Source: Cognaticolwellia aestuarii (GTDB taxonomy: Bacteria > Pseudomonadota > Gammaproteobacteria > Enterobacterales > Alteromonadaceae). Taken from it: a stretch of 64,000 bases of DNA. Position numbers and translations under genes: made by a program. This document shows, piece after piece, positions 54,397 to 62,682 of this stretch. Where the stretch lies: positions 124,001 to 188,000 of the forward strand of contig NZ_MUZV01000006.1 in assembly GCF_002000025.1 (NCBI RefSeq), written 5' to 3'. Each line of letters opens with the position of its first letter. Within the stretch, counting starts at the first letter, position 1. The notes under the pieces were generated by a model that was not told where the DNA came from, did not search any database, and saw only the letters and a list, made by a program, of their open reading frames with translations.

Positions 54397-56511
54397 ATGT
54401 TAAGCGATAAAATTAAACAAGTTATTAGAAGCTCCTATAAGGCCATAGGTGAAAACCTAACCAACTTCAACCCGCGTAAGCAACAAACATTTTTAATTGC
54501 TGAAATTGCTAAAACCCTTGCCGGTGATTACGACAAAGTCCGTAAAATAATTACCATTGAAGCCGGCACCGGCACAGGTAAGTCATTAGCTTATTCTCTG
54601 GGCTCTATTCCGTTAGCGTTAAGTCGTCACAAAAAAGTCTGTATAGCGACAGCAACCGTAGCACTGCAAGAGCAATTAGTTGATAAAGATCTACCCTTTT
54701 TGAAAAAACACAGTGGTTTAGATTTTAACTTTACCTTAGCAAAAGGTCGACAACGTTATGTTTGTCGACAAAAGCTCGCGCTCGCTGTTGCCAACGACGA
54801 TAGCCCACAAGCCGGTTTTACTTTTGCAGAAAAACCCCAAGCCAGTGATATTCGCACCTTAAATAATATGCACAAAGCACTCAATGATAACACTTGGCCT
54901 GGTGATATTGATGCTTGGCCTGAGCCGGTAAACCATCATATTTGGCAACAAATACAAGCCGATAAACATAGCTGCTTAAAGCATCTGTCAGACCATAGTC
55001 ATTGCCCTTTTCATAAGGCAAGAGAGACCATGGAAGCCGCTGACGTTTTAGTGGTAAACCACAGTTTATTACTGGCTGACTTAGAGCTTGGCGGCGGGAA
55101 AATTTTGCCTCCTCCAGAAGATACTTTTTACATCATTGATGAAGCTCATCACCTACCAAAGGTAACGCGTGACCACTCCAGTGCTAACTTGACCATCAAG
55201 GGAGCCATTGACTGGCTTGGAAAGTTACAAGAAACCGGTGATAAAATAGCAAAACTCGTTAAATCTAACAGTGCAATTTCACCATCGGTAAAACTTGCCG
55301 ATGATTGCCAAGATATATTGCGCGATATGCAAAAAGTATTGAGCTTAATCGACAATAATCGCAGTCTGTATTTCAATCAATCAGCTAATAGCAATAGTCA
55401 ATTCCAAGCACAAAACCAGACCCTACAATACCGTTTTGAAAATGGCATTATTCCCCAAACATTGAAAAATTTAGCGCAGGACTTAACCGACAGTTCCAAG
55501 AAGTGTTTAGCGCATTTAAACAAACTTTATAATTTGTTGATGGAGTCGGTTAAAGATGGCGATACCCAAATGTATTTAGCTGAGCCATTATTGGCTGAAT
55601 CGGGTTTTATGATCCAACGTTTAGAAAACTTTAATGCCTTATGGCAGATGTACGCGAAAACTGATAGTGAAAAAGGCGCGCCTATGGCACGTTGGCTAGA
55701 ACAAATTGAAGGTAAAAGAAGCGACTACCTCATTAGCGGCTCGCCTATCGAAGTCGGCTTTACTTTAGAAGATATGTTGTGGTCAAAATGCGAAGGAGCC
55801 GTGTTATGCTCTGCCACCATTTTAGCGCTAAACTCCTTTGATCACTTTCGCCGTCAAGCAGGTTTGAGAAACGATGACGGCAGTCAATATCAAAAAGTAG
55901 ATTCTCCTTTTGATTACCAAAATAATGCTCAACTACTTGTACCAAAAATGCAATATGAACCCAGTGCTGATCAGTTTACTGATGAATTGATTGCCAAACT
56001 GCCAGCACAAATTAACCGTGGTAAAGCCACCTTAGTGCTTTTTTCCTCCTATTGGCAAATGGATAAAGTGGTTACTGCCTTGAGAGAAAAAACAAAGCTC
56101 AGTATTTTAGTGCAAGGTGAACAATCACGACAAAAAATTATTGAAACTCACAAAGGCCTCTGTGACAAAAAACAAGATAGCATTATTTTTGGTACGCAAA
56201 GTTTTTCAGAAGGTTTGGATTTACCGGGTGAGTATCTCACCAACGTGATTATTACTAAGCTGCCTTTTTCAGTTCCATCTTCGCCTGTAGAAGAAGCACA
56301 AGCTGAATATATTACCGCAAAAGGTGGTAATCCGTTTATGTCAATTTCAGTGCCTGAAACGTCAAAAAAACTCATTCAAGCCACCGGGCGTTTATTGAGA
56401 AATGAAAAAGATTATGGTGTTATCACCTTAATGGACCGACGTGTCGTTAATAAACGTTACGGTAAAGACTTATTAAACTCTCTACCTCCATTTAAACGCG
56501 TCATTGAATAA
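54397..56511 (+). CDS. dinG: ATP-dependent DNA helicase DinG
   Basis: DinG is an XPD-like 5'-3' iron-sulfur helicase that unwinds R-loops and forked DNA after damage. Its 704 residues include Walker A EAGTGTGKS (55-63) and the DEAH box YIIDEAHHLP. The 4Fe-4S cysteines lie in YVCRQKL, HSCLKHL and HSHCPFHKA. Helicase motifs FGTQSFSEGLDLPG and QATGRLLRNEKDYG are near the C-terminus. It is transcribed away from polB and is under the same LexA box. Confidence 0.96.
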   Translation: MLSDKIKQVIRSSYKAIGENLTNFNPRKQQTFLIAEIAKTLAGDYDKVRKIITIEAGTGTGKSLAYSLGSIPLALSRHKKVCIATATVALQEQLVDKDLPFLKKHSGLDFNFTLAKGRQRYVCRQKLALAVANDDSPQAGFTFAEKPQASDIRTLNNMHKALNDNTWPGDIDAWPEPVNHHIWQQIQADKHSCLKHLSDHSHCPFHKARETMEAADVLVVNHSLLLADLELGGGKILPPPEDTFYIIDEAHHLPKVTRDHSSANLTIKGAIDWLGKLQETGDKIAKLVKSNSAISPSVKLADDCQDILRDMQKVLSLIDNNRSLYFNQSANSNSQFQAQNQTLQYRFENGIIPQTLKNLAQDLTDSSKKCLAHLNKLYNLLMESVKDGDTQMYLAEPLLAESGFMIQRLENFNALWQMYAKTDSEKGAPMARWLEQIEGKRSDYLISGSPIEVGFTLEDMLWSKCEGAVLCSATILALNSFDHFRRQAGLRNDDGSQYQKVDSPFDYQNNAQLLVPKMQYEPSADQFTDELIAKLPAQINRGKATLVLFSSYWQMDKVVTALREKTKLSILVQGEQSRQKIIETHKGLCDKKQDSIIFGTQSFSEGLDLPGEYLTNVIITKLPFSVPSSPVEEAQAEYITAKGGNPFMSISVPETSKKLIQATGRLLRNEKDYGVITLMDRRVVNKRYGKDLLNSLPPFKRVIE

Positions 56512-56537
56512 TTTACCATTTATAATACGATAGAGAT

Positions 56538-56566
56538 AAGCAATTAGCTTTGTTAGCTATTTGCTT
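56538..56566 (+). terminator. Hairpin after dinG, possible weak terminator
   Basis: AAGCAATTAGCT and AGCTATTTGCTT form a 12-bp stem with one mismatch. The T-run is missing, so termination would be weak or Rho-aided. Confidence 0.4.
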
Positions 56567-56613
56567 AATAACGCTACTGAATAAAAAATCTTAAAGTGTG
56601 CTATTGATAAAGA

Positions 56614-56985
56614 CTAACGATGTTGATCAATCAGAATAACATTGCCGTCAGGGTCTAAAAATGAAAAACTCGCCGGTCCGCGCTTGTCCGACATATTTTT
56701 ATGTGTCACCTCAATACCTTGCTGTTCAAGCTCAGACATTAATTCTCTAACATCGTTAAAATCATCAAGCGCTTGCGCATCTTGATCCCACCCGGGATTA
56801 AAAGTCAGCATATTGGCTTCGAACATCCCTTGAAAAAGACCAATATTAGTTTCACCATTTTTCATAATTAAATAATGATGTGATAATTCACCAGCAAAAA
56901 CAGTAAAACCAAGGTTTTGATAAAAGTCTCGTGATTTTTCTAGATTTTTTACAGCTAAACTTACTGAAAAACAACCTAATTTCAT
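56614..56985 (-). CDS. VOC/glyoxalase-fold protein
   Basis: A 123-residue single-domain member of the vicinal-oxygen-chelate superfamily. It shows the two beta-alpha-beta-beta-beta halves, with FSVSLAVKNLEKSRDFYQNLGFTVF at the start and FSFLDPDGNVILIDQ at the end. The typical metal-ligand positions are partly kept: the late Glu is replaced by Leu/Ile-Asp. Members include glyoxalases, dioxygenases and antibiotic-binding proteins. No specific substrate can be named and its neighbours give no hint. Confidence 0.82.
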   Translation of the reverse strand: MKLGCFSVSLAVKNLEKSRDFYQNLGFTVFAGELSHHYLIMKNGETNIGLFQGMFEANMLTFNPGWDQDAQALDDFNDVRELMSELEQQGIEVTHKNMSDKRGPASFSFLDPDGNVILIDQHR

Positions 56986-57109
56986 GATGGTATCCTTAGT
57001 ATGGCGCCGTAACTAAATGCTGTGTTTATGATTGTATTAAGGCAGTATTTTCATGTTTCACTGTCAACTGCACTCACATCACCAGCTTAAAGCCACCATT
57101 CAAGTATTG

Positions 57110-57286
57110 CTATTTGGTGATTAACCATAGGGCATGTAATACCCCAGGAATAAAAAACAACAAGGATAAAATAATATTTATCACTAAATCTTTCCCCATA
57201 CCCGACTTTAAAAACACCGCCAGCGGAGGTAATATAATTGCGATAATAATATGGACTAATTTGTTCAAAGTGACTCCCGTTTGCAT
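57110..57286 (-). CDS. YqaE/Pmp3-family small membrane protein
   Basis: This 58-residue hydrophobic protein has two predicted transmembrane helices. IIIAIILPPLAVFLKSGMG and NIILSLLFFIPGVLHALWLI match the UPF0057/Pmp3 signature (PPL-V--G-G, then PG--HA-W). Yeast and plant members affect membrane potential under salt or cold stress. I start at ATG 57286, 10 bases after AAAGGA; the frame reaches back to 57334, but that part is charged and not family-like. It stands alone on the minus strand. Confidence 0.85.
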   Translation of the reverse strand: MQTGVTLNKLVHIIIAIILPPLAVFLKSGMGKDLVINIILSLLFFIPGVLHALWLITK

Positions 57287-57416
57287 TACTTTCTTGTCCT
57301 TTATTATTAGCACAACCAACAGCATTTGCGGCATTAAAAGTATGATTGAGGTAAATAAACGATATTACCTGCACGAAATCAAACAATGACAAGCGAAAAC
57401 TTTGCATTAACATAAG

Positions 57417-57446
57417 AAAAGCCAAGACGGGAAACCTTGGCTTTAT
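57417..57446 (-). terminator. Hairpin between pdsO and the Pmp3 gene
   Basis: AAAGCCAAG and CTTGGCTTT form a 9-bp stem; the minus strand continues with TTTTCTT-like sequence. It lies 188 bases after the pdsO stop and may end its transcript. Confidence 0.6.
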
Positions 57447-57497
57447 TAAGCTTATTTATCAACGTTTTTTATTTAGTAGCAAGCAATAGCGTTCAGC

Positions 57498-57526
57498 GCC
57501 AGCCGCTAGTTATTTCACCTCCTGGC
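57498..57526 (-). other. Hairpin with a full Shine-Dalgarno sequence in its loop
   Basis: On the minus strand GCCAG pairs with CTGGC, and AGGAGGTGA lies across the first arm and loop. No start codon with a real reading frame follows. It lies in the 3' region of pdsO. The plus strand shows the 16S rRNA tail sequence TCACCTCCT. Function unknown. Confidence 0.4.
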
Positions 57527-57631
57527 TTTGTAAAGTTTGTTAAATAACCTGAACTCTGGATAAATAAGTCAATCACAGTTCCAGATAACAAGTAAATTTT
57601 GTCGAGCTAAGTCACTAGACCCGGTTAGCAG

Positions 57632-58498
57632 TTAATAGTTTTGCGCCGTTTGAGCATTTTCTTGTTCAGGATTTTTGTTTGCTATCGCCGTATTTTTTAA
57701 TTTAATAACCACACGACGATCATAAAAACTGATTTCTTTATCTGCCGAAGCAACAACCGGCTGTTGTTCACCATAAGCAAATAGATTAATTTGCTCTGCC
57801 ATTACGCCTTGATCAATCAGGGCATTTTTAACGGCATTAATACGTGCTAATGAAAGCGCTTGGTTTAACTCCTCACTGCCTTGTTTGTCGGTATAGCCTG
57901 AAAGATCTAACGTTAAATGCGGCGATTGTTTAACAATTCGCGCTAAACTAGCAATTTGTTCTTGGTAATGCGCTTTTATTTCACTCGAGCCGGTTGAAAA
58001 CTGCAAACTCATTAATAAGTTTTGCGCTTGTAACAGACTTGCTGCCTGATAATTTTGCTCTAACGCAAGCAGCTCCCTTTGATAGCGTTGCTCTGATGCG
58101 GCAATTTCTTCTTTATATCGTGCCAAAGCCATTGCATTACTTTGTTTTTCCAATAAATAAGCGCTTGATACATTTTCTATTTCATCTTCTGCATTGATAT
58201 TTTTAGCAATGAGATTACCCGCTACGCCAGTAACAAATGCACCAATCGGACCGCCAAATATGGCTCCAATGACCATACCAGCTCCTAGTCCTATTTCTTC
58301 TTTTAACTGTGCTGCATCTTCTTGTTGGCTTTTTAATTTTTCTGCGTTTTCATAGTTATTAGCGAACACAGGGCTTATAGCTAAGCTCGAAATTAATGCC
58401 GCACCGATTAAGGTGTTTTTCGTAACTTTTTGCGCAAAAGAACACATTGATTTTGTCTTTTGAGTGTTGTTATCTACTGTCATTGAATGAGTCATCAT
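57632..58498 (-). CDS. pdsO: Sortase-system OmpA-family protein PdsO
   Basis: This 288-residue protein has a long signal region (hydrophobic core about residues 29-45, cleavage after PVFA). A Gly-rich segment GAGMVIGAIFGGPIGAFVTG (glycine-zipper-like) follows, then a coiled-coil stretch (about 110-165) and a C-terminal OmpA peptidoglycan-binding domain. The last is seen as LDLSGYTDKQGSEELNQALS. It fits PdsO of the proteobacterial dedicated sortase system. AGAGG lies 7 bases before ATG 58498. It is divergent from pdsR-pdsS. No sortase or sortase target lies on either side. Confidence 0.82.
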   Translation of the reverse strand: MMTHSMTVDNNTQKTKSMCSFAQKVTKNTLIGAALISSLAISPVFANNYENAEKLKSQQEDAAQLKEEIGLGAGMVIGAIFGGPIGAFVTGVAGNLIAKNINAEDEIENVSSAYLLEKQSNAMALARYKEEIAASEQRYQRELLALEQNYQAASLLQAQNLLMSLQFSTGSSEIKAHYQEQIASLARIVKQSPHLTLDLSGYTDKQGSEELNQALSLARINAVKNALIDQGVMAEQINLFAYGEQQPVVASADKEISFYDRRVVIKLKNTAIANKNPEQENAQTAQNY

Positions 58499-58733
58499 CT
58501 GAGTACCTCTAGTTAATAATGTGAGTGATGTATGCTTACTAACTAATTTCTTAATTAGCTTGTTTGTTTTGATGATGCTATTAAACCTTAAGAAAACGAC
58601 GACTTAAGGCCGCAAAAATGACAATTCACTGCGCAAATGTGGCAACATTATGGCAATTGCAATAATTAGCAGCTTAGATGGGATTTATTCGATATTATCA
58701 GGCTCAAATAACCGAAAAGGATCAGCAATCATC

Positions 58734-59441
58734 ATGTTAAAACGCATCGCAATCGTCGAAGATGATGCCGCAATCAGAGAAAACTATGCCGATGTGCTAC
58801 GTTTACAAGGCTATCAAGTACAAACTTACGCAGATAAATCTTCTGCTATGCAAGCTTTTAGCTTGCGTCTGCCTAATTTAGCGATTTTAGATATTGGTTT
58901 AGAACACGAATACGACGCTGGTTTTGAACTATGCCAATGGCTACGTACCATGTCGACCACGCTGCCAATTATATTTTTAACCGCCCGAGATAGTGAAGTT
59001 GATACCGTTTCTGGCTTACGCATTGGTGCCGATGACTATCTCACCAAAGATATTAGCTTACCGCACCTTGCTGCTCGTATTGCTGCCCTTTTTCGACGCC
59101 AAGATGCACTCGGTAAACCCCAACAAGCTGATCATATGCTCACTATCGGACCATTAACCGTTGACAGTCAGCGTATGAGTATCGAGTGGCAGGGTCAAAG
59201 TGTCGATTTGACCATTACAGAGTTTTGGATGTTATACGCTCTGGCTAAACATCCTGGCCATGTAAAAAACCGTAGTCAATTAATGCAAGATTCGAAAATC
59301 TATGTTGATGACTCAACCATTACCTCGCATATCAAACGAATACGAAAAAAGTTCGCTCATATCGATAACGAATTTAATTGTATCGAAACAGTCTATGGCA
59401 TGGGCTATCGCTGGAATCAAACCCCAACTGCAATCACATAA
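58734..59441 (+). CDS. pdsR: Dedicated-sortase-system response regulator PdsR
   Basis: An OmpR-type response regulator with a receiver domain (phospho-Asp53 in LAILDIG, Lys105 in DYLTKD) and a C-terminal winged helix. The acidic insertion LEHEYDAGFELCQWL and the C-terminal DSTITSHIKRIRKKF/VYGMGYRW agree with the family linked to marine sortases. ATG 58734 (235 residues) follows AAAAGGA; the frame upstream to 58650 is not family-like. pdsS starts 15 bases after its stop. Confidence 0.85.
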   Translation: MLKRIAIVEDDAAIRENYADVLRLQGYQVQTYADKSSAMQAFSLRLPNLAILDIGLEHEYDAGFELCQWLRTMSTTLPIIFLTARDSEVDTVSGLRIGADDYLTKDISLPHLAARIAALFRRQDALGKPQQADHMLTIGPLTVDSQRMSIEWQGQSVDLTITEFWMLYALAKHPGHVKNRSQLMQDSKIYVDDSTITSHIKRIRKKFAHIDNEFNCIETVYGMGYRWNQTPTAIT

Positions 59442-59456
59442 GGGCTTTAAATACGC

Positions 59457-61700
59457 ATGAAAATGAAGTGGCGTTTTGGCTTAAGAAGTAAGCTGTTTTT
59501 ATTATCAGGCTTTCTTTTTACTATTCCATGGTTTGGCTATCAGTATGTCTGGGAAATGGAAAAATATCTCAGGTATGGTCAAGAACAAACCATCATTGGC
59601 ACTGCTAGGGCTCTCGCCACCGCCATGCATGAGCGTGCAAACTTATTCAATAACCAAGCAAGCTTTTTACCTAGTGTCGAAAAAGGCAAAGACTTATACA
59701 GTTATGGTTTATCTGCCCCTATTCAGCTCGATGGTTTGAATAATGATTGGCCAGACTTTGCCAATAAAGCCCACTTTTATCAGCAAAACAACCAACTCTA
59801 TCAAACGTTAGCACCTGATGAATTATCAATAAACTTTACTGCTGCGGTAGGTACTTATGGAAAATATTTATATTTATATTTCGCAATAATTGATGACAAG
59901 GTGATTTATCGCGATAACAATGCCCGTAGCATTACCAATAACGACCATTTAGAATTAGCATTTATTAACCCTAACGGTGTTTTCAGTCGCTTTATTATCA
60001 GTAATAAAACAACTGGCTGGATTGATGCTTACCGTATTACCAACATTGAAAATAATATTCCGGTACCCGCCCGCCAAATACAAGGTCATTGGCGAGATAC
60101 AACACAGGGCTACAATGTAGAAGTAAGGGTGCCACTGACAGAATTTAACGATAATATCGCCTTTGCTGTCCATGATGTTGACAGTCCTCTAGGTGCTATC
60201 CAAGCCTCTATTGGCTCAGCAGATCCAAGTTCCGCTGAAACCTTAGGTACAATATTAGTACCCTCCCCCGAAATAGAGCGTATTGTTAAAGGCATGAGCT
60301 ATACCAATTCTAGTATTTGGGTTGTCGATCAGCACCATCGTGTTCTCGCGACAACAGGTAATATAAAACAGGCCAACGGTGTTTGGGATAAACGAGTTAA
60401 CCTTAACAATGAGCACAGTGAAAACGATGATGATAATGTTATTATCAATGCTTGGCATATTGTTGAAAGTCATGTGCTTAAACCGCTTTATGATCGAATT
60501 ATCAGCCAACCTCCAAGTAACTTTATCGATCAACTTTATGACTCAGAAAACCTTACTGGCAAACATATCGAAAGTGCTTTAACAGGCAAGCCGATGTCAC
60601 AATGGCGTTTAAGTACCGATCAACAAGCCGTTGTATTATCAGCGGCTTACCCAATTTTTATTGATGAACACGTTAAGGGTGCAGTGATTGTTGAAGAAAC
60701 AACCAATGGTATTCGCACCTTAAGAAACCAAGCATTAGAAAAGCTATTCAGTTCCATTTTGGCCATCATGCTTTTAGGTGCATTAGCATTTTTCTTATTT
60801 GCTTCTCGCATTTCAAACCGCATCAGAACCTTAAGTAATCAGGCTGAAATGGCCATTGACGAACATGGTCGTATTAATGGTAATGTCGACACATCGAACA
60901 CCAATGATGAAATAGGCGATTTATCACGAAGCTTTTCCACTGCAGTTAACCGCCTTGGTCAGTATAATCATTACTTAGAGAATATGTCATCGCGCTTATC
61001 ACATGAATTGCGCACTCCAATTGCTGTAGTACGAACATCACTAGAAACACTCGCTATGCAACAACAAAGTAGCAACAAATCACCCTCTAATGACGGCAAT
61101 GATACATCGATGCCCCCTCAAGAAATAGCGAATGAAAACCCTTATTTGTCGCGTGCTCAACAGGGCATCGAACGCTTAAGCTTGATTTTAACTAATATGA
61201 ATGAAGCCACTCGTATTGAACAAATACTACAAAACACAGATAAAAGTACCTTTGATATTGGCTTAGTGATCAATGGTTGTATGCAAGGCTATCATCTAAT
61301 TTATCCCCAGATTAACTTTACCTATAATGACATAACGCTCAAAAAGCATTATGTACATGGTTCACCTGAACACATCGCGCAATTATTAGATAAAGTTGTC
61401 GCCAATGCGATAGAGTTTTCTGATGATAATGGCGTGGCAATTAATTTCACTTGTGACAGTCACCAGCTTATATTAACGATCAGTAACAATGGCGAGCTAT
61501 TACCCGAACAAATGAATGAGCAACTTTTTGATTCTATGGTATCAATCAGACAAAAACATAATAACGAGCAACCCCACCTTGGATTAGGCTTATATATTGC
61601 GCGCCTAATTTGCCAGTTCCATGGCGGAACAATAAAAGCAGTAAACAAGCTAACTCAACAAGGTGTCGATGTGATAATCAAACTCCCCTTGAGTAAATAG
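59457..61700 (+). CDS. pdsS: Dedicated-sortase-system histidine kinase PdsS
   Basis: This 747-residue inner-membrane sensor starts with FGLRSKLFLLSGFLFTIPW and the family hallmark YQYVWEMEKYLRYGQEQ. A large periplasmic region (about 45-430) includes a CBM9-like beta sandwich (QLDGLNNDWPDF ... GKYLYLYFAI). A second membrane helix (about 435-455), HAMP linker, H-box SHELRTPIAVVRTSLE with His516 and the ATPase GLGLYIARLI follow. It partners pdsR. Ligand-binding domain suggests a surface glycan or envelope signal, which is inference. Confidence 0.85.
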   Translation: MKMKWRFGLRSKLFLLSGFLFTIPWFGYQYVWEMEKYLRYGQEQTIIGTARALATAMHERANLFNNQASFLPSVEKGKDLYSYGLSAPIQLDGLNNDWPDFANKAHFYQQNNQLYQTLAPDELSINFTAAVGTYGKYLYLYFAIIDDKVIYRDNNARSITNNDHLELAFINPNGVFSRFIISNKTTGWIDAYRITNIENNIPVPARQIQGHWRDTTQGYNVEVRVPLTEFNDNIAFAVHDVDSPLGAIQASIGSADPSSAETLGTILVPSPEIERIVKGMSYTNSSIWVVDQHHRVLATTGNIKQANGVWDKRVNLNNEHSENDDDNVIINAWHIVESHVLKPLYDRIISQPPSNFIDQLYDSENLTGKHIESALTGKPMSQWRLSTDQQAVVLSAAYPIFIDEHVKGAVIVEETTNGIRTLRNQALEKLFSSILAIMLLGALAFFLFASRISNRIRTLSNQAEMAIDEHGRINGNVDTSNTNDEIGDLSRSFSTAVNRLGQYNHYLENMSSRLSHELRTPIAVVRTSLETLAMQQQSSNKSPSNDGNDTSMPPQEIANENPYLSRAQQGIERLSLILTNMNEATRIEQILQNTDKSTFDIGLVINGCMQGYHLIYPQINFTYNDITLKKHYVHGSPEHIAQLLDKVVANAIEFSDDNGVAINFTCDSHQLILTISNNGELLPEQMNEQLFDSMVSIRQKHNNEQPHLGLGLYIARLICQFHGGTIKAVNKLTQQGVDVIIKLPLSK

Positions 61701-61951
61701 GTTTTAACTCAATAAATTCAGCCAATGTAAACTCAGCATTATTGATTTCAGTTTAATCTGTACAATATGCTAGTTTCGACATTGTTAAAGCGAAGCGTAG
61801 GTAATGTGTTTACTTTCAATAATTTAGCCAAATTGCTTGCAATAATTAACGCTATCTAAATACTTATAACACTTTATATCCTACATTCTATCTTTAAATC
61901 AGTAAGATAGGTAAAAACTTCAGGGCCAACCTGAACAGTTGCTCAAATACA

Positions 61952-61982
61952 GATTGAACGATCATTCAATCACCTTTATAGT
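61952..61982 (+). promoter_or_regulatory. Promoter overlapped by a palindromic operator, redox operon
   Basis: A -35 TTGAAC (61954-61959) and -10 TATAGT (61977-61982) are 17 bases apart. The dyad GATTGAA-CGATCA-TTCAATC (61952-61971) covers the -35, as expected for a TetR- or MarR-type repressor site. The first gene starts at 62073, giving a leader of about 85 bases. The rest of the gap (61701-61951) shows no gene. Confidence 0.65.
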
Positions 61983-62072
61983 AGACACTCTAGTCACGTA
62001 ATGACCTACTTGGCATAAACATAAAAAGTAACCTTAGCTAAATAAAATGAGATTATTGATTGGAGTAATAAA

Positions 62073-62621
62073 ATGAAAGAATTTAAATTACATACCGTAG
62101 AATCTGCACCTGAAAAAAGTAAAGCAATGCTAGCAGGCGCGGTAAAACAAATGGGCGTTATTCCAGGCTTGTATGCTGTAATGGCTGAATCTCCAGAAAT
62201 ATTAAAAGCTTATCAGGAGTTACACCAATTATTCACGGCAACTTCTTTCAATGCTGAAGAGCTGACCGTTGTGTGGCAAACCATTAATGTTGAACATGCA
62301 TGTCATTATTGTGTTCCGGCACATACCGGCATTGCACATGCAATGAAAGTTGATCCAGCAATAACCGAAGCATTGCGAAACCAAACACCAATGCCAACCG
62401 CTAAGTTACAAGCACTTCATGACTTTACTTTGGCGATGGTACGTCACCGTGGTGCTGTTTCACAAGAACAAATGAAGGCATTTTTTAACGCCGGCTATGG
62501 TCAAAAACAAGTATTGGAAGTTATTCTAGGCTTATCTCAAAAAGTGATCAGTAACTATGTCAATCATGTAGCAGATACGCCTGTTGACTCAATGTTCAAA
62601 GAATTTGTTTGGACAAAGTAA
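62073..62621 (+). CDS. AhpD-like carboxymuconolactone decarboxylase-family protein
   Basis: A 182-residue all-helical protein of the AhpD/CMD family. The redox motif HACHYCVPAHTG gives C77 and C80 plus His84, the E-x-C-x-x-C-x3-H arrangement of thiol-active alkylhydroperoxidases. TGG-AGT-type ribosome site TTGGAGT precedes ATG. Two more thiol proteins follow in the same direction, so a peroxide, hypochlorite or electrophile defence operon is likely. The electron donor is unknown. Confidence 0.88.
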   Translation: MKEFKLHTVESAPEKSKAMLAGAVKQMGVIPGLYAVMAESPEILKAYQELHQLFTATSFNAEELTVVWQTINVEHACHYCVPAHTGIAHAMKVDPAITEALRNQTPMPTAKLQALHDFTLAMVRHRGAVSQEQMKAFFNAGYGQKQVLEVILGLSQKVISNYVNHVADTPVDSMFKEFVWTK

Positions 62622-62682
62622 TATAAAACGACTAGGGCAAGTTTATTGCCCCCACAAATAATGCGCACAAGGTAACAACATC

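Noticed and set aside
57087-57425. Other frames overlapping the Pmp3-like gene
   Set aside because: Only the 57110-57286 frame has the Pmp3 signature and a ribosome site; the overlapping ones lack both.
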